Shown piece by piece: positions 36,470-46,524 of a DNA stretch of 64,000 nt. Every line of letters starts with the position of its first letter. The first letter of the stretch is position 1. Both the position numbers and the translations under genes were made by a program. The notes beneath the pieces were generated by a model, which saw only the letters and a list, made by a program, of their open reading frames with translations, had not been told where the DNA came from and searched no databases. Source of the stretch: Annona cherimola. Its lineage: Eukaryota; Streptophyta; Magnoliopsida; Magnoliales; Annonaceae. The stretch is from assembly GCA_030490835.1 (NCBI GenBank), contig CM059973.1:64918008-64982007 (forward strand). The letters are read 5' to 3'.

Positions 36470-37330
36470 GTTTTCTCACCCAGGTGTACTATATCACAAG
36501 CCATTAGAATATCAAGTTAAATAAGAAAACGATAAGTTAAACTAAGTTTAACAAACATCCAATTTAAAATCATCAACGTTAATATGACTATAAAAATAAA
36601 TTCCAATATATATATATATTTATATATATAATTAGCCAGCTTCAAGTTTACATATACTCAAGACTAATCCTATTTAGCCAATGAGGCTTTACCTCAGTAG
36701 AATGCATGTATGCCCCTAACGCTGGGAGAAATACGTTTGAATGGCCACAACTGCAATGTCATGAGTATATTATGGTAGCGTGCAGCATGGCTATGAGTGT
36801 GTTATGGTGGTGTTAGCCTCTCCAATTTTTGTGAAAGCGTTCACCAATTGGAGTATGTAGGAAATACTATTAGGAAAAATAAAAATATTGGTGAGATATT
36901 TATAGAATATTTGTAAAAATACCCTAGGACTTGAATGGAATATCAATTGAGATAACATAATATATGAATACTCATAAAAAAAGACTCACCCTATTTCAAT
37001 TTAGTCTAAGTTGAGCTTGGGTTTTGGGCTTACCTCAAAGCAACATAAACACTAGTAAAAAATCTAGTTTCTAATAGCATATGATAGGTTTTAATGTATA
37101 GGTATCCCAAACTAACGTAAATTAATAGTATATATTCGACGTATCTTTTATAAAATATATTATATATTTAAACTGATCTGCTTCTATGTAATCAGGTTAT
37201 ATAAAAGTGGTTTCATGTAACCCTCTCAAAATTTAAGATTTTGAAACTTAATAGAAGATCCTATTCATTTATTGTATTTAACATTATTTATTTATTTATG
37301 AGACCAAATTTCATTCAAATCCAATATGTG
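36470..37330. other. AT-rich intergenic stretch
   Basis: No gene seen. A TATATA run lies near 36608-36630. Parts are old copies of sequence found elsewhere in the window: 37085-37160 resembles 1455-1530, and 37235-37335 resembles 7490-7586. Confidence 0.5.
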
Positions 37331-37335
37331 CATAG

Positions 37336-39141
37336 TGTTGGTCCCGAGTTAATGGCGAAACCCAAGAGGGGAGGGGTGAATTGGGTTCTTAAAAAATTCT
37401 TTGGTAAATTAAAACTTGACCCCTTGAAAGTTTAATCCCCTTGATTAAAGCTGATAGAGAGCAATAAAGTAAAGAAAGCAATGAAGTAAAACAACAGGCA
37501 AGATTTATAGTGGTTCGGGCAACTTCTCCCTACTCCACTCTTCCAAGCTCACACTCTGTTGTGACTTAGGTTCCATTACGTATTCCACGAATACACTTAG
37601 AGACTCCGCTCTCTTCTAGATTCTAGCTCTAGGAGGCATACACAATCAAAGCCTATGCTCTCTTCTAGATTCTAGCTCTAGGGGGCTTGTACACTTGATA
37701 CAAATAGGTGATGAGTTCAACTCCAATCACAACTCTACTTGCAACGTCTTTGTTTGTTACAACAATCTCAAACCAAGACCAATAACAAGAAATAATGAAA
37801 ATAAGGAGAATCTACACTTTACAGAGTTGTGTAGGCAATTTTGATCTTTAGGAAGAACTTGGAGAAGCAACCGAATGAATGTCGTTGAGGCTACTTGCAA
37901 CTTAACACTCTTTCTTCCTTTGAATATGTTTAGATCACTCAAATTTAGAGAAAAGCAAATGGAGGCTCTTGTTTGCACTTCTTTCCCTCTTTAGACAATG
38001 TAGTGTATGTATTTTCGTTTGCTTGAGTGTCTATTTATAGAATGGGAAAACTTTGAACGTTATAGAAGTGGTTGGCGCGCAATAAATGTTCCAACGTTCA
38101 AAAATTCGAACGTTGGTTCCCCAAGTCGCAGGTGGAGTCGACTTCGTTTGCGACTTGGCTTCCCAAGTCGCAACTGGAGTCAACTTCGTGTGCGACTTCA
38201 GTTCCGTATTTTTCCAAGTCTGAGACAAGGTCGACTTGGTTTCAGACTTGACCTCAAGTCGATCTTGGAGTCGACTTGGGTTGCGACTTGACTTGATCTT
38301 TTGCCAAAAGTGCTTTGATCCTTATTTGATTCTCTTCTATCTTGCTTGGCTTCCTTCCTTTAATTACTTTCATTCTAGAATGGCTCCTCATACTTGTAGA
38401 TCTTGTCAATCTTGAAGAGCTTGACTTTGATTCTTCTTGGATTAGCTTGAACCTTGTGAATCTTTGGAGAACTTGAGTCTTGCATGGTAGATTCATGCAC
38501 CTTGCTTGCTTTTGATTCGTATTGATCTTCATGACTTGATTATTTCTTCATCTTGGAACATGCTTGAAGCTTTTGCCTTGGACTTGAGAGACTTGGGTTG
38601 ATAATTAGCTTGTACCCTTGCTTTGGACTTGAGAAGTCCCAAGTTGATCTTCAAAAGTGAACTTGAATCTGTATTTTCAACTTCGAAGAACTCAAGTCGA
38701 ACATGGGGTCGACTTCATCTGCAACTTCACCCAAGTCGCTCCTGGAGTCGACTTCGTCTGCGACTTGGGCATCTTTGTGCCCCAAAATCAGGTCTGGAGG
38801 GTTTTTCCCGTCTGAAGTCGATGGTGAGGTCGACTTCGTTTGCGACTTGGCTTTCCAAGTCGCAAGTGGAGTCGACTTGGCCTGCGACTTGGCCTGCTAT
38901 CTTTCCATTTTTTAATTTAGCCTGTGAGGTTCTATTTTAAGTCGATCATGGAGTCGACTTTAGGATCGACTTCACCCTAAGTCGAAGTCCAAGTCGACTT
39001 GAATATCGACTTGGCTATTTCAGTTCCTTAAATCATTTGGCAAACTCATTAGTACACTTGATATACTCAACATAGTCTTTGTTAATCATCAAAACTCATG
39101 CTTTGGTCAATTTTTTTTTGTTTTAAACATTGTTTCCAACA
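37336..39141. mobile_element. LTR-like element with GTCGAC array, copy 2 (1806 bp)
   Basis: Begins TGTTGGTCCCGAGTTAATGG and ends TTTCCAACA, with CATAG duplicated at 37331-37335 and 39142-39146. The paralogous empty site near 7570-7595 reads ATATGTGCATAGGC, confirming both ends. It is related to copy 1 (32900-34229) along its length but longer. No coding region; small open frames at 38007-38940 are repeat read-through. Confidence 0.85.
38116..39025. repeat. GTCGACTT palindrome array, copy 2
   Basis: About nine GGAGTCGACTT / AAGTCGACTT units and several half units (CCAAGTCGCA), in two clusters (38116-38295 and 38690-39020). The units are looser and more diverged than in copy 1. Confidence 0.75.
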
Positions 39142-39146
39142 CATAG

Positions 39147-39975
39147 GCCACATTTGCTCAAAAATAAGAACATTCATATGTAAATTAGGAAAAATACTTA
39201 TATCCATTCACATATGTATTGGAATGTAGAAATAATTTATAGAATCATTTATCCATATAATAATAATATTTTAAATGGTTTAGATGTTAAACATACTACT
39301 TAAAAATTGATATTTAGAAATAAATCATTTTGTTACATTAATGATATTAGACAAATAAAAAGGTTTTCATAACAATATAAGTGATGCTAAACATAATAGA
39401 TGAAGTGGATTTTCCATCAACCATTTAAATGTTGAAAATAGAGAGGAATACATAGAAAAGTAGTTTCATATGGAAGCATCCTGATATAAAATTTTTACAA
39501 TAATGTATAGAATTTTTACAAATGGGACAAGGATGGGTCGGCTGTACCTCGGTGAACTAAGTTGCATACTTATTTGCTACTATTGTTTTCCTTCATTTCG
39601 AAGAAAGAAAGTATTTGGCTACTCTGGTGTTTTTACATGTTAATATATATTGCGGCAATTTACTTTCAAAATTTCTAACAGCATGCATAAGCGGGTAGGT
39701 AAAAACAGTTGATCCTAAAGTGTTAATGCCTGGGCATTTAAGTAGCTAAATTGCCCACACAACGAAATGAAGTCCACACATATAATGCATCCCAGTTCTT
39801 GTCACATACATTTATGACTACAAGAAAATAATAGCACTGCAATCCTACTGATGATCAATAGCATCAATTCATTGCTACATATATAAGATTGTTGCAACAA
39901 GGGTGCATTAATTCAGATGCACTATTTTGTGACTAAATATGCATTATTTTGTGATCTACCTGAGCAGTATATATG
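39147..39975. other. Region downstream of the receptor kinase gene
   Basis: No separate gene. 39225-39345 is paralogous to 32775-32895. The stretch nearest 39975 should hold the 3' untranslated region of the kinase gene, which is on the minus strand; I could not identify a specific poly(A) site. Confidence 0.4.
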
Positions 39976-40403
39976 CTAATAATTCCGGAGGGAAGAAGAT
40001 CCTTCACCCAATATTTTAGCCCGAGTTTGGGTATGTGGATAGACCTCAGGCCCAATATAGGACTTTCTAATTGCATGTAGTTGCCCAATTACTTGGTTCA
40101 TCTCCATGCGCTGTTCCGGGAATTCTGCAGAACACATTACTCCGATTTTAGCCATTGAGCTCAAGCATTTATGCACCTTATTTTCATGAAGTTGACTAGT
40201 TCCTCCTTCCAAGAGTAGATGTGGATCAGAAATCCGCGTAACTCCATCAGGATCTTGTAGAGCATGCTTCACAAAAAGGTGAATTGTGATATTGTCCTGA
40301 AACATGTCGTCAGTTGGGTTCTTTCCTGTGATCATTTCCAGCAAAAGAATTCCATAACTGTAGATATCTCCTTGTGGAGACGCATTCGCTCCCATTGCAT
40401 ATT
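39976..40403 (-). CDS. LRR receptor-like kinase, exon 2 (kinase C-lobe)
   Basis: Continues the kinase domain begun in exon 1 (54355-57034). The acceptor is ATTACAG ending at 40404, and exon 2 starts AATATGCAATGG so that the split Glu codon G|AA completes the APE motif. Then come ASPQGDIYSYGILLLEM (helix F region with its invariant Asp), ITGKNPTDDMF, and MAKIGVMCSAEFPEQRMEMN (helices H-I with the conserved Arg). The C-terminal tail ends SSSLRNY. It contributes residues 894-1035 and is fully open. An ATG-initiated frame can be drawn from 40452, but the part before 40403 is intron. Confidence 0.85.
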
Positions 40404-40479
40404 CTGTAATTTCAATATCTAAGTCAACTGAAGTGATCATATGGATGGACAAAAACGTAAGGATAAGAAGTTAGATATT

Positions 40480-40730
40480 TAAATATGTATAGACAATGGG
40501 GTCAAAAGGCTATACGTGTATCAGATTAGAAATTGACTCTGAAATTGTCTTCAAACTCATTTCAGGAGAATGTGATTGGCCAGGATTCTTTAATTCCATT
40601 ACTGTTGATGTTAAAGTCAAACATCTACCGAAAGAACTTGCTTATTTTCTCAACTTGGACAGAGCTGAGATTTTAATCCTCCTTTTTACAATCTCACTTG
40701 GACGAAAAAGAGTGCAATAGTAACGAGCCT
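40480..40730 (+). pseudogene. RNase H-like domain fragment (LINE-derived)
   Basis: The open stretch 40496-40720 reads GYTCIRLEIDSEIVFKLISG and onward, with the E.DS..v..l pattern of the RVT_3-type RNase H domain found in plant LINEs. Only the middle of the domain is present. It lies in the kinase intron on the opposite strand. Confidence 0.45.
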
Positions 40731-40737
40731 GAAGGCA

Positions 40738-41095
40738 TTCAGTTTATATCTCGTCAAAACCCAGTGCGCGGGCCACCAGGGCGCGACAATCGGGTTTCGT
40801 TGCCCGGTCAGGCATTCGATCATTTAGAGTGAGAGTCTTTCCAAGTTTCTCCCTTTATGTGAAAGTATTTGCAGATTTTCCCACTGCATGGGGTGTTATA
40901 GACAAAATTCTCGACCTTGTATGAGGTTATAAATGTGCTTGATTATAATATGGGTTGTCATCATATATAAATACCAATAAAAAAAATAAAAAACCAAATG
41001 CACGGAAATGTGCCGCACGTATGTCGGACGCCGCTGCCCATCTGGGCCGCCCACTGACCTCTCTCCCAGGCTTGCGCCCTTAGGCTATTACTGGT
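40738..41095. other. Possible retroposon and GC-rich patch in the intron
   Basis: 40738-40992 has a GC-rich head (CGCGGGCCACCAGGGCGCG), then AAGTTTCTCCCTTTATGTG, and ends ATAAATACCAATAAAAAAA, a tail like those of the SINEs at 2823 and 3170. 41005-41095 is a separate GC-rich patch (GGACGCCGCTGCCCATC). No gene. It may be a SINE of another family. Confidence 0.3.
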
Positions 41096-42627
41096 TTGTC
41101 AGTGATAGTTTAAAAATTATTGTCATAAGATAGTATTGCATACAACCTTTTCAATTCACCAAAAAATATAATATATATTGCAATACGCCAATATAACTAT
41201 AACTAGTTGATTTTTTAATTTTTTCCACATCCAATCTATCCATTGTGTTTAAAATTATTTATTTATCCTGTATGTCAAAACTAAAATGAATTGGAAACTT
41301 TTACAATTAATAATCTTAAAAATATAATTATAAACCACCTCATATATTTACACGTGTTATGAGTTATATATAAATTTTAATAACACAAGAATTTATTAAA
41401 AAATAATAATTATAGCGAGCAAAAAGTTTTAAATTAAAAAATTTTAGTTTAAAAAATTTTTCTTATAAAAAAAACATGCCCTAATTCAAAAACCTGCGGT
41501 CTCGGCTTGTAAGTTGAACATTCAGGAGCAGAAGGATATGAAATCATGCACTGAACATGATATATATGGGTTATTTATTATCCATTCATTCATTTTTATT
41601 TTCCGCAAATGTAGGACATGCGAGTATCTTGAAAATGCGATATCTACACAAGTATGATATTAGCAAGGTGTAAATAGCACGTATACTATATGGCAAGGTG
41701 TCTGTTACTACTGCACTCCTTTTCTGTTATCCAAGTAACATTTTAAAAGTTTTTAGTATAATTGCTCATTGCTTTTCGGCACGAAAGTCATGCCTCTCTG
41801 TGTTCGGTTGGCAAGCCTTATATATGGGGTATAAAAGCTTAATTGAATAACAAATTGCAGTTAGATTTTGATTCACAAAAATCAATCCAAACTCTACTTC
41901 CAGATATATCTGCTTAGTGATTTGCCCTTGAATGTTACATAGGATTTATTATATAAAAAATAAAAATTTTAACTTTTACTAACAATTTCAATAGACCATC
42001 ACTATTAATGATTTTTAAGTAACACTTTACTAGTTACATCCTCATGTCAAATTAAAATAATAACAACTTTCAACAACTGTCACTAAATAAATAGCTATTC
42101 CAATGAGGACTGTGATCCAGTATACGCCGTGCAGTATTCCCCCTTTCTTATTTTTTTCATCATTATATAGGCCCAAGCATGTACTTAATTAACATTTATC
42201 GATTTATTTAATATTTTCGAATTTTAAAAATAAAAAATCCATTTTTCATGTGCCCGTGGATATGAAAAGTGGATTTTTATTTCTAAAATTAAAAAAATTA
42301 AGTAAAATCTATAAATGGTAAAATTACGTATATGAAACTTCACGCCTGGGCCCACGTAATGGTGCAAAAAAAATTTTAAAAAAATTAAAAATTAGAGGAT
42401 TACTCTAAAATTGGGTAGTAATCCTTTTTACTTGCCTAAGTATTTCTTTAATTATTTATAAATGTAGAGGGATTCTCAAGTACAACTGATTGTAATATAA
42501 AACCGGTTGCATAATTTTATTTTTTGATATTTTATTTTATATCCAAATTGTTCATCATGTTTTACTCTATTAATATTTGCATGACATAAAAAATTTCACA
42601 TCTTCCTATATAATTACTCTATTTTTC
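41096..42627. other. AT-rich intron sequence with a small hairpin element
   Basis: No gene. 42195-42318 forms a hairpin (TAAAAATAAAAAATCCATTTTTC facing GAAAAGTGGATTTTTATTTC in inverted orientation) and may be a small MITE. Confidence 0.4.
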
Positions 42628-42632
42628 AATTA
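42628..42632. repeat. Target site duplication of Ty3 element 2 (left)
   Basis: AATTA, repeated at 52822-52826 directly outside the 3' LTR. Confidence 0.95.
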
Positions 42633-42751
42633 TGTAATAGCCATCGTCCATCCGTTTCCAAGAAACGGATGGAAACGGTGGGATTAATGGGCCATGCACG
42701 TTCATTTCAAATTGATGGCAATTAACCCCAGCCGTTTAACACATGGATTAG

Positions 42752-42759
42752 TATAAAAG
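42752..42759 (+). promoter_or_regulatory. TATA box of the 5' LTR, element 2
   Basis: TATAAAAG in TTAGTATAAAAGGCG, about 120 bases into the LTR; repeated at 50546 in the 3' LTR. Transcription from here would give a first exon of about 60-70 bases before the donor-like site at 42847. Confidence 0.7.
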
Positions 42760-43569
42760 GCGCAAACGAGAGATGGGTTTTCGCCATTCGAAGAAGAAGA
42801 GAAATCGCGCAGGAGACAGACGAAGGAAGAAGAAAGAATTTTGAAGGTAAGCTGCGTCGAACCATTTTCTCTGTTAATCTCATTCATTCTATGTTATACG
42901 CAAGTTATTTCATAGATCTAAACCATTCACGACAATTCTAGCATGACTAATTAGTCACAGGAGTATTATTGAAATGTTTAATGTTGAAATATTACTTATT
43001 TAAATGAGAAGTACCAAATAAAGGGTATGAAATGATATATGATGAAATAAACACACTTCTGAGCATAATTAGATAATTGTGACCGTACAATAATAAGATA
43101 ATTATATGATTAGCTTGCCTGCAAAATTTCAGATTGATCAGACTTATAGATTTTTAGATATAGCAAAATTAGACATAATATAGAGTGGTAAATATGTATT
43201 TTAAGAGAAAAACACAAAAAAAATAATTACAGGAAAATATAGATGCAAAACGAATAATCTGAACCATTACAAACATTATTTGAGATATTTTACAGTATAT
43301 GTGATGAATTAATTCTGTAAAAATTTAGTTTATATGGCTATTTGAAGTGATATTTAATATTAACCTTTTATTAAACCCTTTATATTAAATCTGATGATAG
43401 AGATGTTATTTTGAAAAATGGACCGTCCAGATTATAAAACATAATTTTATAAGCTTACACTTAAAATTTCAGTACAAACAGATATGTATATTGAGAGATA
43501 TAAGCCATTTTATTTGGAAAATATGGACCGTTGAGAATAAATAAATAAATGAATAAGCTTCTGGACTAG

Positions 43570-43745
43570 TGGGCTAAGCCCATCTTAACAGGCCCAGTGA
43601 GTCAGAAGCCCATAAACCAAGCTTAAGCCCACAGAAACGAAAGCCCACTTAAACAGAACCAGCCCACTATCCAGTCTGGCCCAACTTCCAACAAAGGATC
43701 CAGCCCATTAGCCTGGCCCACTGTTCCGGCCCGCCAGCAGCAGCC
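43570..43745 (+). promoter_or_regulatory. GCCCA-rich cluster in the LTR, element 2
   Basis: About eleven GCCCA or TGGGC words in under 200 bases (AAGCCCATC, AGGCCCAGT, AAGCCCACA, CAGCCCACT, TGGCCCAAC and others). GGCCCA/AGCCCA are the core of site II elements recognised by TCP factors in plant promoters. The cluster lies downstream of the TATA box, in the candidate intron. The regulatory role is inferred. Confidence 0.3.
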
Positions 43746-43791
43746 CACCGGCGGCCATTCGCCGGCGCCGGCGACCGGCCGGCCGGCAGCG

Positions 43792-43825
<34 letters not shown>

Positions 43826-44694
43826 GAAAAAAATTACAGAAAATTATGAAAAATACCAAGAAAATTAAATTCAATATTTAGAAGCTTAAATGAGTTTAAA
43901 ATTATATGAGAAAAATTAAAGGAAAATATCTAAAGAAGTATAAGTCCAAATTTATTTTACATATAAAAATAAAGTTGTTTAAAGTGAATTAATATAAGAA
44001 TAAATAGAAGAAAATAGGATTTTGACCGATTAAAATTATGAGAAAATTTGAGAAAGTTATAAATGGAATTTTAAATAATATTTGTGAAAATCAAAGTGAA
44101 ATAATAAACATATTGTGATGAAAATTAGGAAAAAAGACTTGAGGCTACTACAAAAAAATTGGAAAAAGAGGAGTTTTAAAGTCTACTCAGAGGTAAGTAA
44201 ACTTTTACCAAAGCATGTCTTTGAAAATATTATGTGAATATTATGATTTGCTATGAAATGTGATTATTTATTTTCTTTCAAATTTGTTTATTCAAAAATG
44301 AGCATTATTATTTCAAATTCATTTTTAGTAGTGAATTTAAGTGGTGCATCAATTAAAATTCATGAGCATGATGCATAATTGCATATTGGGTTTGCCGCCA
44401 AGGAGTAAAGTAGTATGGTAGTACCTGGGTAGCGACCTCAGGACTACCAAAGGAGATGATTTAGCTCACGAATGTGTAGCACGGCTGCACGCGAGCACAA
44501 GTAGATGGCAATACCCATAGTATGAATGCATGATTTAAAATTGACATATGTGTGCACGTCTATCGAGATGTTTTTTTATTACAGTTTGTTGTGCATAAAA
44601 GACAGTATAGATATTGTATTTGTTTTAAAAATATATATATATATGATTGAAAATGAAATTAAAAAAAAAAAAAAAAAACTACATTGTTACTTAC

Positions 44695-44709
44695 TGAGCT
44701 TTCAGCTCA
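44695..44709 (+). promoter_or_regulatory. CTTAC-hairpin in 5' LTR, element 2
   Basis: CTTAC (44690-44694), TGAGC, loop TTTCA, GCTCA: a perfect stem in which the last pair is C-G instead of the T-A of element 1. The acceptor-like CAG ends 18 bases later. Repeated at 52490-52504. Confidence 0.55.
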
Positions 44710-45028
44710 CATAGTTTTTGTTTTCAGTGGAAAAACAGGGATACAATGCTATACTAGAGCCTTTATCAACATGGGAAAAAGGCGAACCTAGCAGAGGAAA
44801 AGACAAAGAAGTTTAGAATTTTATTGAAATTTTCTTATAATGCTTGCTTATTTGGATTTTAGACATTGAAAATTGTATATTAACTCCTTAAGGAGCAAAC
44901 TTGAGATGTAATAGTTAAAATTTTTATGGTTTTGCACCTTGGTATCTATTTCCATCTTGGGAGATCTTATTTTCAGCTTTGACATAATAGACCCCATTCA
45001 CAACACCCTAAGGGTGGGGCGTTACAAG

Positions 45029-45040
45029 TGGTATCAAAGC
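45029..45040 (+). promoter_or_regulatory. Primer binding site, element 2
   Basis: TGGTATCAAAGC, matching the initiator Met-tRNA complement with one change, two bases after the 5' LTR. Confidence 0.85.
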
Positions 45041-45154
45041 CAAGGCTGAAATACATCCCAAGGGCAAAATCATGATAGTAGACTTAGAAAGTGCAAAACT
45101 TAAGTAATCCTAAATAATTATGAAATTTAACTGTTTAATGATATAGGAGCTACA

Positions 45155-45404
45155 ATGCCACCCAAACATAAGTATGAAGCTGGACGTGCAACTAGTGCTG
45201 AAGCAAAAGCAAGAAGAAATGCTTATCGAAGAATGTGGGCATTTCAGATGAATCAAGAGAAGAGTGTAGAGGAGGAACCAATAGAATATTCTGATAAAGA
45301 ATATGAAGAAGAATTTACAACAGATTGTGAAGAAAACTCAGGAGATGACTCACAAGAAAATCAAGAAAATAATAAAAATTATGATGTCGAGATTCAAATT
45401 AGTG

Positions 45405-45454
<50 letters not shown>

Positions 45455-45556
45455 GTTGAACTCCTAGAAATGGAGTATCAACCAGTAGAAATGAAACTTA
45501 GTGGTCCTAAGTTTTATGATTCTTCTAGTGATGATGATGTAAACTTAGCTGATTAG
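45155..45556 (+). CDS. Extra acidic ORF upstream of gag, Ty3 element 2
   Basis: 133 codons, ATG at 45155, between the primer site and gag and in a different frame from gag. The N-terminus is basic (MPPKHKYEAGRATSAEAKAR, then RRNAYRRMWAFQ). The rest is very acidic, with an Asp run from a GAT repeat (45406-45452) and an end reading YDSSSDDDVNLAD. It shares only the MPPK start and a similar leader context with gag (MPPKKDKGKQ), so it could be a partial duplication of the gag start. Element 1 has only about 120 bases here and lacks it. Function unknown; it could instead be a non-coding low-complexity leader. Confidence 0.45.
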
Positions 45557-45699
45557 CTTAAAGTTTTTATTTTCTATGAATGATATGATGAATTTGATGC
45601 TTTAGATAGTATTCTCTTTTAATTTATGATATGAAAAAAATGAAATTTTTAGAAGTTATGCAAGTATATTTAAGATTAATGGTATGATGTAGGAAAAAG

Positions 45700-46524
45700 A
45701 TGCCTCCTAAGAAGGATAAAGGAAAACAAGTGGTGATGGAGGAACCACTGTCGCGATTAGTAAGAAAAAGGACTCGTAGGTTGGTGGGAAGCGTATTGGT
45801 CAGTGAGGATTCTTCTTCAGCTCACACAAATGACCAATATAATGAAGCTTCAGGAGAGAACAATCCTAGAAATGATGTTGCTGGGGCATCAAATGCAGGA
45901 CAATCACAAGGCATTGTGGACGTCAATGCTCAAGTTATGGACGCAGTATTGAGAGCATTGCAAACTATGGAACGGATGGCAGCCCAACAATTTTCAGAAA
46001 ACTCTCCAGTTGGAGGGAATGTACCAAGGAATGTTACGGAAGTTGATGCTCATAGGAGAGTCATGAATGATTTTCTGAACATGAGACCCCCACTCTATCG
46101 AGGAGATCCGGACCCTAACAATGCTGAAGAATGGATAGAAGAATTAGAGAAGATTTTCAATTTGCTCCAATGCAGTGAGCAGCAAAAGGTCCAGTTTGCC
46201 ACCCATATGTTGAAAGGCAATGCAGCTAAGTGGTGGAATGCAGTGAAGTTAAGTATCCCTACTTGGCAACAAATGAACTGGGAGAACTTTCTCTTACACT
46301 TTAATGAGGCATACTATCCCGAGTCAGTTAGACAACAAAAGTTGCTAGAGTTTGAGCAACTATATCAAGGAAAATCATCTGTGGCAGAGTATGCAGCAAA
46401 ATTCATTGCCTTATCCAGATTTGCTCCATGGGTGTTGACAAATCCTGCACTTAAAATCCGCAAATTCAGAATGGGGTTACGCCCTTTTATACGACAACAG
46501 CTAGCCAGTCACCATTTCCAATAA
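45700..46524 (+). CDS. gag (capsid part), Ty3 element 2
   Basis: ATG at 45700 (MPPKKDKGKQVVMEEP), 274 codons. A charged N-terminus is followed by the Ty3 capsid region: MRPPLYRGDPDPNNAEEWIE, KWWNAVKLSIPTWQQMNWEN, EQLYQGKSSVAEYAAKF, and FRMGLRPFIRQQLAS. It forms the particle shell. The frame ends at TAA (46522-46524), and the very same frame then continues without another stop to 50391, including the zinc knuckles. The stop separates capsid from nucleocapsid. It may be a fresh nonsense mutation or, less likely, a read-through site. Confidence 0.85.
   Translation: MPPKKDKGKQVVMEEPLSRLVRKRTRRLVGSVLVSEDSSSAHTNDQYNEASGENNPRNDVAGASNAGQSQGIVDVNAQVMDAVLRALQTMERMAAQQFSENSPVGGNVPRNVTEVDAHRRVMNDFLNMRPPLYRGDPDPNNAEEWIEELEKIFNLLQCSEQQKVQFATHMLKGNAAKWWNAVKLSIPTWQQMNWENFLLHFNEAYYPESVRQQKLLEFEQLYQGKSSVAEYAAKFIALSRFAPWVLTNPALKIRKFRMGLRPFIRQQLASHHFQ

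Larger units (their letters stand above)
42847..44727 (+). other. Candidate leader intron inside the LTR, element 2
   Basis: GAAG|GTAAGC at 42847 and TTTTTGTTTTCAG|TGG at 44727 are both strong plant splice sites. CTTAC with A at 44693, 34 bases before the acceptor, fits a branch point. Removal would delete 1881 bases of leader, including several short upstream frames. Element 1 has the same layout (12224-13438). Inferred only. Confidence 0.45.
42633..45026 (+). repeat. 5' LTR of Ty3 element 2
   Basis: Starts TGTAATAGCCATCGTCC and ends GGGGCGTTACA. Visible parts are a TATA box (42752), a donor-like AAG|GTAAGC at 42847, a GCCCA-rich stretch (43570-43745), a (A)32 run after a GC-rich block (43792-43823), the CTTAC-hairpin (44695-44709) and an acceptor-like TTTTTGTTTTCAG ending at 44727. 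Confidence 0.95.

Noticed and set aside
43623..43874. Minus-strand frame with a Phe run in the LTR of element 2
   Set aside because: The Phe run is the antisense of the A run and the rest is antisense of the GCCCA-rich stretch; no coding evidence.
46522..46524. Programmed stop-codon read-through between Gag and Pol
   Set aside because: The stop lies inside Gag, before the zinc knuckles; a recent nonsense mutation is simpler, though not excluded.
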